A stretch of 50,358 nucleotides of DNA from Fortiea sp. LEGE XX443. Lineage in GTDB: Bacteria > Cyanobacteriota > Cyanobacteriia > Cyanobacteriales > Nostocaceae. How positions within the stretch are numbered: position 1 is the first letter of the stretch; each line of letters starts with the position of its first letter. The translations under genes and the position numbers were made by a program. The notes below the pieces were generated by a model, which did not search any database, was not told where the DNA came from, and saw only the letters and a list, made by a program, of their open reading frames with translations. Below, piece after piece: positions 40,862-50,108 of this stretch. Location of the stretch: positions 1 through 50,358 of the forward strand of contig NZ_JADEXZ010000044.1 of NCBI RefSeq assembly GCF_015206815.1, read 5' to 3'.

Positions 40862-43120
40862 CTAACCTAGGAGAAAAATGTAAGCACCCCAAGCTTGTGC
40901 AGCTACCGCCAAAACAGTAGACCAAATCGGGTGAGGACTATAAATAGTTGTGCCACTTTGAGTTTGTAAAGTTTGAATGTCAATCCAAGGTGTTGCGCCT
41001 CGACGAAACCAGCCTGTGACAGTAATTTGCCGACCAATCAAATCTTGAAGATTGACTTTCTGCCCCAAGCATAGCCAAGGAACGTGGTGTAATTTCACCA
41101 AACCTGTGCTGGACTGTAATATTAAGTCTTGTCCTAGAGAATTAGCTGTGCCAGAACGACCTAATAACTTCCCAACCAGACAGACACTAATACTATCAAT
41201 GGGGATTGTGGATGGGTTAGCTAACAGGTTAGGTAAGCTTTCATCAGCTTGCCAACTAGCAGTTTTGATGTTCGGAAAAAAGGCATTCATCCGAATTACT
41301 AAACCAATGCTAAAACCAATCAGTAGGCAACCACTCAAAAAATTCCAATCTTCGTAAATCCACTTCAAGTTCAAATATTTGAGAGTGAAAGCAATTTGCC
41401 ACATCAACCAAATCAACCCGGCGAATCCAAAACCCAATGGAACACCTAAAAAAGGAGCGATTTGGAGTAGAAAAGATTGACGTGTAGTTTTGATCAACTG
41501 TTCGCTAGTGAGATGGAGTTCGGTTTCTATGTGCCAGTGACGAGCTATTTGACATAGCCATTTGATACGCTGGCCGATTAAAGGATGGCTATTATTAACT
41601 GTCAGCCAGCGACTATAGGGATTGAGATAATCCCACATCAAGGCAGATTCAAAGGAAATATGCCCAGCCACACTACCAAAAGACAGACTTTGTTGATAGC
41701 TGACAGGCATGAGAAGATTTAAACTTTCTAATTGGCAGTTGGTATGCTGGGTTTGTTGAATATCATGAGCAATGCCGATCGCAATTTTCAGGAAAGCACG
41801 AATCAGAGCATTGGGATTACCAGTGATTTCGGCAGCTAGGCGATCGCTATAATAATGCCGGGAGCGCGAAAACCACAAAGCCGTCCCGGTAAATAAACAC
41901 CACATCCCATAAGACAGGCTGGAGAGAATGTTAAATGGCCATTGCCAAAAACCGGGAGTGATGCTGTTTCCCCACTGGGAAATTTGCTGATATAGTCGGT
42001 AAATTGGTAAAGTGAGCAGCAATACCAGCGACATCACCAAATAGTCGCCGTGGGCAATGTGTCCTAGCTGCGTAGCGTAGATAGTAGCAATTTCATCATC
42101 TGCCAGTTGATTTAATAGCCCTTGACTAACTACAATCCGGGCATTGCGGGGCAAATTTCCGTAGGTTAAAGCTACAGGCGCAGTTATGGGTAAAATTCTT
42201 AGTTGGGGTGAGTGCCAGCGTCGTTGTTGACAGTAGCGCTGGAGTACCCTGGCTGTTTCCCGACTGCGGCTGTGTAAGACATCTTTAGACAATGGTTGCT
42301 GGTTGCAAAACCTAGCTAGTAACCAATCTAGTAGCCAAGGGGACAAAGCGATCGCACTGCCCAAAAATCCGATCACAATTAGCTTTGGGTCGCGGTACAA
42401 AAACTGCAATGGTTCTAAATAAGGTAGCTTGTTTAAAATCCCATTCACCGATAGCATTCCTAGTCTGAGGATGAACTCTATCACCCAAAACAAGGCGATG
42501 ATTGTCAAGAGTGCTTGCAACCGCAAAGGCAGTAAACTCGGTTTACGTAGGGGTTGCCACACCTTGGCGCGTTTTGCTTGTCGCCAGTAAATATTTAGTC
42601 GCTGAGTTGGTGTATAACTATCAGACTCTGTAAAACCATTGTGTGGTGTTACAGGTGTTTCGATGAAGGTATTTTGATAATTATCTGACTGTGTAGATGT
42701 TTCGAGCAAAGGCTGTTGTGAGTGTCCTGACGACAGAACCGATGAATTGCCAGAGCTTGTAGTTGTTTTTGATGTTTGTGGCGATGCGGTGGAACTTTGG
42801 CGATTTTCTGCTGATGATTGCTCTTTTTTGACTGCTTTTTTTTGTTTTTTGCGTTTTGTTAAATGTGTCAGAGCGCGTTCTGCCCACTCTTGGACTTGGG
42901 GATTCTGGCTATCTTTGAGAGTTTGGCATAGAGCGATCGCTTTACGGGCTTCGCCAGTGCGGGCATAGGCCATAACTAACCCAACGCGAGCTTGTAAGCT
43001 AGTAGTGCTATTGCCTTGACTACTAGCCACAGACTCTAGTTGAGCGATCGCTGTTTGATAATTTCCCTGTTTGAGGGCAGTTAAACCAGCCTCCAAAGAT
43101 GATTCAGCATGTGAAGGCAT
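40862..43120 (-). CDS. M48-family membrane protein with altered active site
   Basis: 752 residues. The N-terminus (1-85) has TPR-like helices (AGLTALKQGNYQTAIAQLES), then a disordered Ser/Thr/Gln-rich stretch (95-170). Hydrophobic segments include about 201-222, 245-268, 362-378 and 398-416, plus further ones in the C-terminal half. The M48 core is recognisable (LRILPITAPVALTYG, ARIVVSQGLLNQL, DDEIATIYATQLGHIAHGD), but HExxH reads T350-Q-L-G-H354. The downstream SRxRE..AD motif reads SRSRHYYSD, with H422 where the third zinc ligand (Glu) belongs. Catalysis by the usual mechanism is unlikely. The C-terminal OB-like part (LVGKLLGRSGTANSLGQDL, VTGWFRRGATPWIDI) may bind partners. Confidence 0.85.
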   Translation of the reverse strand: MPSHAESSLEAGLTALKQGNYQTAIAQLESVASSQGNSTTSLQARVGLVMAYARTGEARKAIALCQTLKDSQNPQVQEWAERALTHLTKRKKQKKAVKKEQSSAENRQSSTASPQTSKTTTSSGNSSVLSSGHSQQPLLETSTQSDNYQNTFIETPVTPHNGFTESDSYTPTQRLNIYWRQAKRAKVWQPLRKPSLLPLRLQALLTIIALFWVIEFILRLGMLSVNGILNKLPYLEPLQFLYRDPKLIVIGFLGSAIALSPWLLDWLLARFCNQQPLSKDVLHSRSRETARVLQRYCQQRRWHSPQLRILPITAPVALTYGNLPRNARIVVSQGLLNQLADDEIATIYATQLGHIAHGDYLVMSLVLLLTLPIYRLYQQISQWGNSITPGFWQWPFNILSSLSYGMWCLFTGTALWFSRSRHYYSDRLAAEITGNPNALIRAFLKIAIGIAHDIQQTQHTNCQLESLNLLMPVSYQQSLSFGSVAGHISFESALMWDYLNPYSRWLTVNNSHPLIGQRIKWLCQIARHWHIETELHLTSEQLIKTTRQSFLLQIAPFLGVPLGFGFAGLIWLMWQIAFTLKYLNLKWIYEDWNFLSGCLLIGFSIGLVIRMNAFFPNIKTASWQADESLPNLLANPSTIPIDSISVCLVGKLLGRSGTANSLGQDLILQSSTGLVKLHHVPWLCLGQKVNLQDLIGRQITVTGWFRRGATPWIDIQTLQTQSGTTIYSPHPIWSTVLAVAAQAWGAYIFLLG

Positions 43121-43369
43121 AGAAATTCTGGCACTCCAATCTCTGCTAACTGACAGAATAAGGTAAAAGTAAAAAGTTAAAAGGCAAAAGAAAGAAGAAC
43201 AAAATCGGTCGCTAGTCCTTAGACTGCCGCGCGCGCTGTGCGCTTGGGATAAGAGGATTCTCTTTTTACTTTTTACCTTTATCTTTTGACTTTTTATCTA
43301 CGGTTGTGCAACAACACGATCCGGCGATGCCGTGGACATCAACTATACCCGATTGGCGCACCAAATGAA

Positions 43370-44998
43370 TTATGATTCCACTGGTGATTGACCATAAAAT
43401 ACCGGGGCGATCGCGCTTAATTTTAAATTGGGATGATCTTCTTGTAACTGATTGATATTCCATTCATTGCGGAACAGCAATACTGGCCTGTCCAGGCTGT
43501 CTTTGACTGTGGTGCTGTTAAATAAACGTCCCACTTTATTCAAAGCTTCCCAACCACCTTCTACCCAACGAGCGACGCTGTATGGCAGTAATTCTAAAAT
43601 GGTTTCTACACCATACTCGTTTTGTAAGCGAAACTGCACCACTTCAAATTGCAACTGACCTACCGCCGCCAAAATTGGGTCGCGTTTGGCTTCGTCAATT
43701 GAGTACATAATTTGCACAGCACCCTCTTCCCGTAATTCCGAGATGCCTTTTTGAAATTGCTTAAACTTCGAGGGGTTGGGGTTTCTGAGTGTGGCAAACA
43801 GTTCTGGTGAAAAATACGGAATCCCCTCATATTCCAGCTTCTGCCCTGTGTAAATGGTATCACCGATCGCAAAAACGCCGGGATTGTTCAAACCGATTAC
43901 ATCACCAGGATATGCAACATCAATTGATTCTCGTTCTTGGGCAAAGAGTTTTTGCGGACGAGATAAACGGACAACTTTGCCTGTCCGGGCGTGATTGACT
44001 GTCATATCCTTTTCAAATCTACCAGTGCAGACCCGGATAAAAGCGACGCGATCGCGGTGCTTTGGATCCATATTTGCTTGCAGTTTGAAGACAAATCCGG
44101 AAAATTCCGGGTAAGTCGGGGGTACTTCACCGACGCTGCTATTGTGAACGCCTGGTTTCAGAGCAAAATCCAGGAAGGACTTGAGAAATAACTCCACACC
44201 AAAGTTGGTCATGGCGCTACCGAAGAACACTGGAGTCATTTTGCCTTGATGCACCAATTCCAAATCTAGTTCCGGGCCAACTCCCTCTAAAAGTTCCAGA
44301 TCATTTTTGAGTTGGTGGTACAAATCTTCTTCCAGCAGTTGTTCAATTTTGGCATCGCCTAATTCTATAGTTGTGTCGCGGGCTTCCTTGCTACCGTGGG
44401 CGCTGCGTTCAAATAAGTGAATTTGTTGCTGCTGACGATCAAATACACCCTGAAAGCGATCGCCCATCCCAATCGGCCAATTCACTGCGTAAGTCTGTAA
44501 CCCTAATTCCTGTTCAATTTCATCTAACAGTTCTAGAGGTTCTCTACCCGGACGGTCGAGTTTATTTACAAAGGTAAAGATTGGCAACCCCCGCAGTTTG
44601 CATACTTCAAATAACTTGCGGGTTTGAGGTTCCAAACCTTTAGCGACATCAATTAACATCACCGCATTATCGGCGGCGGCGAGAGTGCGATAAGTATCTT
44701 CACTAAAATCTTGGTGTCCGGGCGTATCTAATAAATTAATCTGACAGTTTCGGTATTCAAACTGTAATACAGTGGAGGTAATAGAAATTCCCCGTTGTTG
44801 TTCCATTGCCATCCAGTCTGAAGTTGCCTTGCGCTGCGCCCGTCGAGCTTTCACCGCCCCAGCTTCGTGAATTGCGCCTCCGTACAACAGTAACTTTTCT
44901 GTAAGCGTAGTTTTACCTGCGTCAGGGTGAGAAATAATGGCAAAATTGCGCCGCAATTCTACTGCTTGACCAAGTTCTGCTTGAAGTTCCGTTGACAT
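43370..44998 (-). CDS. prfC: Peptide chain release factor 3 (RF3)
   Basis: GTPase that recycles RF1/RF2 after termination. 542 residues, usual length. G1 [13 protein letters not shown], switch region [12 protein letters not shown]3 [16 protein letters not shown] and G4 NKLDR are all intact. The C-terminal half has [18 protein letters not shown] and the RF3-specific [14 protein letters not shown]. Single gene; divergent from the DUF4870 gene. Confidence 0.98.
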   Translation of the reverse strand: MSTELQAELGQAVELRRNFAIISHPDAGKTTLTEKLLLYGGAIHEAGAVKARRAQRKATSDWMAMEQQRGISITSTVLQFEYRNCQINLLDTPGHQDFSEDTYRTLAAADNAVMLIDVAKGLEPQTRKLFEVCKLRGLPIFTFVNKLDRPGREPLELLDEIEQELGLQTYAVNWPIGMGDRFQGVFDRQQQQIHLFERSAHGSKEARDTTIELGDAKIEQLLEEDLYHQLKNDLELLEGVGPELDLELVHQGKMTPVFFGSAMTNFGVELFLKSFLDFALKPGVHNSSVGEVPPTYPEFSGFVFKLQANMDPKHRDRVAFIRVCTGRFEKDMTVNHARTGKVVRLSRPQKLFAQERESIDVAYPGDVIGLNNPGVFAIGDTIYTGQKLEYEGIPYFSPELFATLRNPNPSKFKQFQKGISELREEGAVQIMYSIDEAKRDPILAAVGQLQFEVVQFRLQNEYGVETILELLPYSVARWVEGGWEALNKVGRLFNSTTVKDSLDRPVLLFRNEWNINQLQEDHPNLKLSAIAPVFYGQSPVES

Positions 44999-45140
44999 AG
45001 TTGACCTAAATGTATTAGCTATTTTGTTACTTTACTTAACTTAATTTTTTTCTACTTTAGTAAGTCTTTTAATCTTAAAACAACGAGGCTCGTGATAGGG
45101 TCGTAATATTACTAATAACCGGAGTGAATAGGAGAAAAGA

Positions 45141-45482
45141 ATGAACGACCCAGACAAGCGAAAGCTTTTATCTGCTTTATGTCATGGAGCCATTTTTTTC
45201 AGTACGGCTTTTGTATCCGTCGGTGTACCGATCGCTATGCTATTCATCACGAGCGATCCAATTGTGCAAGAAAATGCCAAAGAATCCATTAATTTTCACT
45301 TGAATGTTTGGATTTATGGAATTATTATTACAGCATTAATTTGGGTAACTTTAGGTTTGTTATTTCCTTTAGCAGGTCTTGGATATTTGCTGCATTGGGG
45401 ATTAACAATTTGGGCGATCGCTAGTGTAATTACCAATCCAGATCAACCTTTCCGCTATCCCTTCATCTTCCGCGTCTTATAA
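45141..45482 (+). CDS. DUF4870 small membrane protein
   Basis: 113 residues with three hydrophobic helices (about 16-34, 53-72 and 75-97). KLLSALCHGAIFFS and VQENAKESINFHLNVWIYG are the DUF4870 pattern. Preceded by AGGAGAA at the right distance. The role is unknown. Confidence 0.9.
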   Translation: MNDPDKRKLLSALCHGAIFFSTAFVSVGVPIAMLFITSDPIVQENAKESINFHLNVWIYGIIITALIWVTLGLLFPLAGLGYLLHWGLTIWAIASVITNPDQPFRYPFIFRVL

Positions 45483-45551
45483 TCCTCTGCGTTCAGGAAT
45501 CAAAAATTAACATCTTTTTTCCCAAACTATTAGCTAGATGCAGCCAGGTAG

Positions 45552-45579
45552 GTTGGGTGGAGCGATCGCACCACCCGAC
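45552..45579. repeat. Hairpin with HIP1 in the loop
   Basis: GTTGGGTGG / CCACCCGAC with one G-T pair, and a loop containing GCGATCGC. Located 70 bp after the DUF4870 gene, with no T run. Confidence 0.5.
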
Positions 45580-45597
45580 AAAGTCTTGATGATGTTA

Positions 45598-45654
45598 AGT
45601 AACGCACCAAAAACTTTGCGGTAGATGCGTACTCTCGCCGCTAACACATCCTAC
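45598..45654. repeat. 57-bp repeat, copy 1 (downstream of the NACHT-like locus)
   Basis: Begins AGTAACGCACC, contains GGTAGATGCGT, ends CATCCTAC. It aligns without gaps to 49665-49721, about 79% identical, in the same orientation. The two copies bracket the antitoxin-like gene and the HEAT/NACHT-like gene. Confidence 0.7.
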
Positions 45655-45675
45655 GTGTATTTGTGAGTCATTTTT

Positions 45676-45906
45676 TTATAATGACGCAGTGTTAGATTGA
45701 ATAGACTTGGCAATCTTGACGAGCGATCGCAACGCTTCATTTACAGAAGCCGAATCTGGAAAAATTTCCGCTACATCTGGATCAAGAATGACAACATTAC
45801 TCGATTGCGTATAAGCTGCGTAGTACTTACCACGAACACCACCTGAAAAATCATACTCAGATCGCATTTCATCATTATTAGTTGTTGCTTCAAATTCCTG
45901 ACTCAT
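45676..45906 (-). CDS. Small antitoxin-like protein
   Basis: 76 residues: MRSEYDFSGGVRGKYYAAYTQSSNVV... then ILDPDVAEIFPDSASVNEAL. The MRSEYDFSGGVRGKY and LDPDVAEIFPDS patterns recur in many small cyanobacterial proteins, often beside toxin-like genes; I cannot name the family with certainty. No toxin-sized partner is adjacent; the next gene upstream on this strand is the 1170-residue HEAT/NACHT-like gene, 218 bp away. Confidence 0.6.
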   Translation of the reverse strand: MSQEFEATTNNDEMRSEYDFSGGVRGKYYAAYTQSSNVVILDPDVAEIFPDSASVNEALRSLVKIAKSIQSNTASL

Positions 45907-46124
45907 AATTCCTTACTTCTCTCTAACTCTGTGTTCTCTGTGTCTCTGTGGTTCGTTAAAAAAAATGGCGTTGCTGAATTTAGGGATGAAATAATGAACC
46001 GCAAAGTACGCAAAGTACACAAAGAAGAGGTTTTGAGAGATAAATATAAGAAAATCATCCCGCATTTATGCAACACCAAAAAAATTAGTCTTTGACTTTT
46101 GACTTTTAACTTTTGACTTGCTTA
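45907..46124. other. Spacer with repeated GTTCTCTGTG and CGCAAAGTAC units
   Basis: Contains ctctgtgttctctgtgtctc (45927-45946), cgcaaagtacgcaaagtaca (46000-46019) and gactttt-type heptamers at 46092-46119. No gene seen. Confidence 0.5.
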
Positions 46125-49100
46125 TCACGACCTTGGCCGTAACAACTGCACGAAAGTATCACTCACAGTATGATCCTTCGTATCAGCCGCGTATTGAATT
46201 AACTTTTCTCGCAGTTCCTTCGCCGCATCTAAAGGTAGTAGCGTCGCCAGCAAAAAGTATACACCACGAAAACGCGGGTCGCCCATGTGGTCGATGAGGT
46301 GTTTTTCCGCTTCCTCATTGTCACCCAGAAAGTTCTGCACTAAGAAAAATTCCATGATTTTATCGTGGCGGAAATACCATTCCTTTTTCGCTGCGCCTTC
46401 TTCGTTTTGCCACTGACGGCTGACGACCATTTTATATTTATCATCTTCCAAAGACTGTAAAACTTGGTGAAATTCTGCCGCAGGTAGCGCCTGTTCATCA
46501 TCCAGCCGCATTTGATAAACTGCATCGGAGAATTTTTTTAACGGAAATTCCTGCTTCCACTCTTGCAAATACTCCGCCGCCATCAATACATATTGTTGTT
46601 GTTGCAAGTGAAACAAGTTAGGAGACTCACCTTGAGATAACATCAACGCCACTAGGGATAAATCCATTGGGTTAGAGAGAATCCTTTGATTAGCGGCTAA
46701 CTCCTCTGGTGATTGTTGCTGGCTGAGGGCTTGAGTTAAATAATTATTGCAGGCTTGTTTGTAATTATCACCTTGAATTTTGGCATCTTTGGGCAGTTGT
46801 GGCTGTCGGGAAAGTAAAAATTGCTGAATTTGGGCTAACTCCAGGGATTGTAATTTATATATCTTGGCTGTGGAAGGTGGTGTCCACTCTAAGGGCTGGG
46901 TAGCCATGATGATGTTACCCCGGAAATAGCTTTCCACAAACTGGCAGATTTTCGCCCTCGTGTCGGCGGTGACTTCGTTTAGCCCATCGATGCAGATATC
47001 TAACGCGCCACTGTAAATCAAATTCTTGAGAAAATCAGCGTCTTGTGCTTGTCCGTGCAGCTTGGCTTGAATGGCTTCAATTACCCCCTTGTCGCACTTG
47101 CGGGCGGGGAGATAAACGACAATACGCCGTGAGGTTTGCACCAAATACCGCAGAAACATCGACTTACCCAACCCAGAATCACCTTCCAGAACAATTTGCC
47201 CGGTGATGCTTGGTAGAACTTGGTTAATTGCTTGGGGTTTCTCTGCGCCGGGAACTTTTACCAGAGATTCTGGGAAATAAGCTTCCGGGTTAAAATTATC
47301 TAACCCAGCATCGGCTAACAGGGATGGCTTGAACGGTTCAAATAACTTGCGGCGGAAAAACGGAACCCAGGTGAGGAGAAAGCCGACGTAACCCACGCCT
47401 AAGATGCGACGCACCCAAGGATTCCAGAAGAAGATGGCTTGCACTTGGGGAAACTTGGGATAAGCGAAGATGAGCGCCAGCCAAACCAGAGCATGAGAAA
47501 TGATAGTGATTCTGGCGTTGAAAAACCACTGCCAACCTTTGAGGTTAACTATCACTGATTGCAGTGAATCCGCTTCGTTGAATCCGGCGTTTTTGAGGTT
47601 GTGGTAGTGAGTTTCTAAGATGACAATATCTTGTGGTTGCCAAGAGACTTTTCTGGCGACTACTGCAATTTGGCTGGCTAAGTCTTGTTGTAATTCTGGT
47701 AAATTTTGGCTAGGTTCCCAAGCGTCGCGGAAGACTTCTAGTGTTTTGACACCTTCAGCGTGTGTTAGTTTATCAGGAATGACTTTCGGTTTGCCTAGCC
47801 ATGTCAGCAGTGTTTTGACTTCATTTATACCGCCACCCAGGAAATAAGTTAAAAATCGCCACTGTGCAATTTGTAATTGACCTTCGTAATAAACGCTATC
47901 CAAAATTACAACAATATTATTCAGCTTGAGTTGTTCTATTTTTCCCAACGCTACTGCTACACCGACACGAACATAATTGTCAACAGATTTATCCTTGAGG
48001 GTGTCAGCGATGTCTTTGACATAAGGTTTGGCAGCATCACCCAGATTTCCTAACGCCACTGCTGCACTGGTACGAACATAATTGTCAACAGATTTATCCT
48101 TGAGGATGTCAGCGATGTCTTTGACATAAGGTTGAGCAGCATCGCCCAGATTTCCCAACGCCTCTGCTGCACTGGCACGAACATTAGATTCAACAGATTT
48201 ATCCTTGAGGATGTCGAGGATGTCTTTGACATAAGGTTGAGCAGCATTGCCCAAATTTCCCAACGCCTTTGCTGCGTTGGAACGAGCATTAAAGTCAACA
48301 GATTTATCCTTGAGGAAGTCGAGGATGTCTTTGACATAAGGTTGAGCAGCATTGCTCAGATTTCCCAATACCTGTGCTGCATAGTAACGAACATTATTGT
48401 CAACCGATTTATCCTTGAGAATGTCAGCGATGTCTTTGACATAAGGTTGAGCAGCATTGCTCAGATTTCCCAATGCCTGTGCTGCATAGTAACGAACATT
48501 ATTGTCAACCGATTTATCCTTGAGGATGTCGAGGATGTCTTTGACATAAGGTTGAGCAGCATTGCCCAGATTTCCCAACGCCTCTGCTGCACTGGCACGA
48601 ACATTATAGTCAACAGATTTATCCTTGAGAATGTCAGCGATGTCTTTGACATAAGGTTGAGCAGCATCGCCCAGATTTCCCAACGCCTCTGCTGCAATGG
48701 CACGAACATTAAAGTCAACAGATTTATCCTTGAGAATGTCAGCGATGTCTTTGACATAAGGTTGAGCAGCATCGCCCAGATTTCCCAACGCCACTGCTGC
48801 ACCGTAACGAACATTATTGTCAACCGATTTATCCTTGAGGATGTCGAGGATGTCTTTGATATAAGGTTGAGCAGCATTGCCCAGATTTCCCAATGCCACT
48901 GCTGCACCGTAACGAACATTATTGTCAACCGATTTATCCTTGAGGAAGTCGAGGATGTCTTTGACATAAGGTTGAGCAGCATCGCCCAGATTTACCAACG
49001 CCTCTGCTGCACTGGCACGAACAGTTGTGTCAACAGATTTATCCTTGAGGAAGTTGAGGATGTCTTTGACATAAGGTTGAGCAGCATTGCCCAGATTTCC

Positions 49101-49637
49101 CAACGCCCCTGCTGCATAGTAACGAACATTAAAGTCAACAGATTTATCTTTGAGGATGTCGAGGATGTCTTTGACATAAGGTTGAGCAGCATCGCCCAGA
49201 TTTCCCAACGCCACTGCTGCATTGGCACGAACATTAGAGTCAACAGATTTATCCTTGAGGATGTCGAGGATATCTTTGACATAAGGTTGAGCAGCATCGC
49301 CCAGATTTCCTAGTGCTGATGCTGCACTGGCACGAGCATCTTTGTCAACAGATTTATCCTTGAGGATTTTGAAAACTTTCTGTGCAATATCCTCTGGTTT
49401 GTCAAACACCAATTTCAAATTTTGCAAATCATATTCCTTGAGCTTGTCAAAAGCAAATTTCTTCACTCCGTCATGTCCATCATCCAGGGCGGCGACTATA
49501 CCGTTAATCTGCCATGCTTCTGGTTTAGGCTTGGGCTTTTCTTTGGCGCTTACCCAAGGTAAACACAGCAAGAGTGTCAGCAGCAGGGTAATAAGAAAGA
49601 GGAAAAAGAGCGATTTATTTTTAATATACGTATACAT
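46125..49637 (-). CDS. Membrane HEAT-repeat protein with NACHT/STAND-like NTPase
   Basis: 1170 residues. N-terminal hydrophobic segment (about 9-29, signal or anchor) and a Lys/Pro linker lead to 13 complete plus one partial 35-residue HEAT/ARM-type repeats (about 93-576, units starting KDKSVD). Repeats are nearly identical apart from positions 7, 11, 12, 15, 22, 32 and 34. Two further hydrophobic helices follow (about 710-726 and 743-760). The NTPase part has Walker A GDSGLGKS (819-826) and Walker B LDICIDGLNEV (879-889), then a helical C-terminal region with RHDKIMEFFLVQNFLG, typical of NACHT-type STAND proteins. The order of sensor repeats, membrane helices and NTPase suggests a surface-facing repeat array coupled to an intracellular switch. 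Function unproven; an immunity role is inference. Confidence 0.85.
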   Translation of the reverse strand: MYTYIKNKSLFFLFLITLLLTLLLCLPWVSAKEKPKPKPEAWQINGIVAALDDGHDGVKKFAFDKLKEYDLQNLKLVFDKPEDIAQKVFKILKDKSVDKDARASAASALGNLGDAAQPYVKDILDILKDKSVDSNVRANAAVALGNLGDAAQPYVKDILDILKDKSVDFNVRYYAAGALGNLGNAAQPYVKDILNFLKDKSVDTTVRASAAEALVNLGDAAQPYVKDILDFLKDKSVDNNVRYGAAVALGNLGNAAQPYIKDILDILKDKSVDNNVRYGAAVALGNLGDAAQPYVKDIADILKDKSVDFNVRAIAAEALGNLGDAAQPYVKDIADILKDKSVDYNVRASAAEALGNLGNAAQPYVKDILDILKDKSVDNNVRYYAAQALGNLSNAAQPYVKDIADILKDKSVDNNVRYYAAQVLGNLSNAAQPYVKDILDFLKDKSVDFNARSNAAKALGNLGNAAQPYVKDILDILKDKSVESNVRASAAEALGNLGDAAQPYVKDIADILKDKSVDNYVRTSAAVALGNLGDAAKPYVKDIADTLKDKSVDNYVRVGVAVALGKIEQLKLNNIVVILDSVYYEGQLQIAQWRFLTYFLGGGINEVKTLLTWLGKPKVIPDKLTHAEGVKTLEVFRDAWEPSQNLPELQQDLASQIAVVARKVSWQPQDIVILETHYHNLKNAGFNEADSLQSVIVNLKGWQWFFNARITIISHALVWLALIFAYPKFPQVQAIFFWNPWVRRILGVGYVGFLLTWVPFFRRKLFEPFKPSLLADAGLDNFNPEAYFPESLVKVPGAEKPQAINQVLPSITGQIVLEGDSGLGKSMFLRYLVQTSRRIVVYLPARKCDKGVIEAIQAKLHGQAQDADFLKNLIYSGALDICIDGLNEVTADTRAKICQFVESYFRGNIIMATQPLEWTPPSTAKIYKLQSLELAQIQQFLLSRQPQLPKDAKIQGDNYKQACNNYLTQALSQQQSPEELAANQRILSNPMDLSLVALMLSQGESPNLFHLQQQQYVLMAAEYLQEWKQEFPLKKFSDAVYQMRLDDEQALPAAEFHQVLQSLEDDKYKMVVSRQWQNEEGAAKKEWYFRHDKIMEFFLVQNFLGDNEEAEKHLIDHMGDPRFRGVYFLLATLLPLDAAKELREKLIQYAADTKDHTVSDTFVQLLRPRS
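47998..49338 (-). repeat. Tandem 105-bp repeats within the HEAT-repeat gene
   Basis: Unit boundaries recur exactly every 105 bp (for example ataagg at 48021, 48126, 48231, 48336). About 13 units are highly similar in DNA as well as protein, indicating recent expansion by unequal recombination. Because 105 is divisible by three, spurious open frames appear on the opposite strand. Confidence 0.9.
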
Positions 49638-49664
49638 TTTTAATTCGTAATTCGTAATTTATTT

Positions 49665-49721
49665 AGTAACGCACCGCAAACTTTGTGGTAGATGCGTTAC
49701 GCTATCGCTAACGCATCCTAC
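49665..49721. repeat. 57-bp repeat, copy 2 (upstream of the NACHT-like gene)
   Basis: Same orientation and length as 45598-45654, about 79% identical. It starts 28 bp upstream of the start codon of the HEAT/NACHT-like gene, so it may carry or disturb its promoter. Confidence 0.7.
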
Positions 49722-49774
49722 TGGCTGTTTCATTTTGTTATGGAATTGGTGTCAGACATTGTTTGTGAATCACA

Positions 49775-49807
49775 AAATCCCCGACTTTTTGGAAAAGTCG
49801 GGGATTT
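49775..49807. repeat. Perfect palindrome of the GATCCCCGA family
   Basis: AAATCCCCGACTTTT (49775-49789) and AAAAGTCGGGGATTT (49793-49807), 15-bp perfect arms with a 3-nt loop. Same family as 32306-32337 and 35737-35769. Confidence 0.75.
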
Positions 49808-49844
49808 GAATTTTTCTAGTCGAGTGTTGACTTTATTACAAAAG

Positions 49845-49907
49845 TTGTTGTCGTAAGGACACAAACTTCTGTCGTAAGTACACAAACTTCTGTCGTTAGA
49901 ACACAAA
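49845..49907. repeat. Three 21-bp direct repeats
   Basis: Units 49845-49865, 49866-49886 and 49887-49907, contiguous, consensus cTTcTGTCGTaAGtACACAAA. Every unit keeps TGTCGT and ACACAAA. They follow TGTTGACTTTATTAC. The arrangement resembles protein-binding iterons or the repeated transposase sites at a transposon end. Confidence 0.75.
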
Positions 49908-50108
49908 GTTTTTTTGTTATTCAGTTAGTATTTGCCTATTACAAATAACAGTCTGTAATGAACAATATTTGTATTAAATAATGCTACTAATATTACTTTA
50001 ATTCCACAGTATTTATCTGTGTAAAAACTGGTAAATTTTTCCTAAAAATCTTGGAAATAGTAGTTGACAAGTATAAAATTATACCTTAATGTATAAAGTA
50101 TGAGAAAG

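Noticed and set aside
48132-49313. Long open frame of about 390 codons on the + strand opposite the HEAT repeats
   Set aside because: It is the antisense of the 105-bp repeats; a repeat length divisible by three keeps it open. The same holds for other open frames over 47998-49340.
49845-49907. CRISPR array
   Set aside because: The three 21-bp units are contiguous with no spacers. No other repeat-spacer pattern or cas gene was seen in the window.
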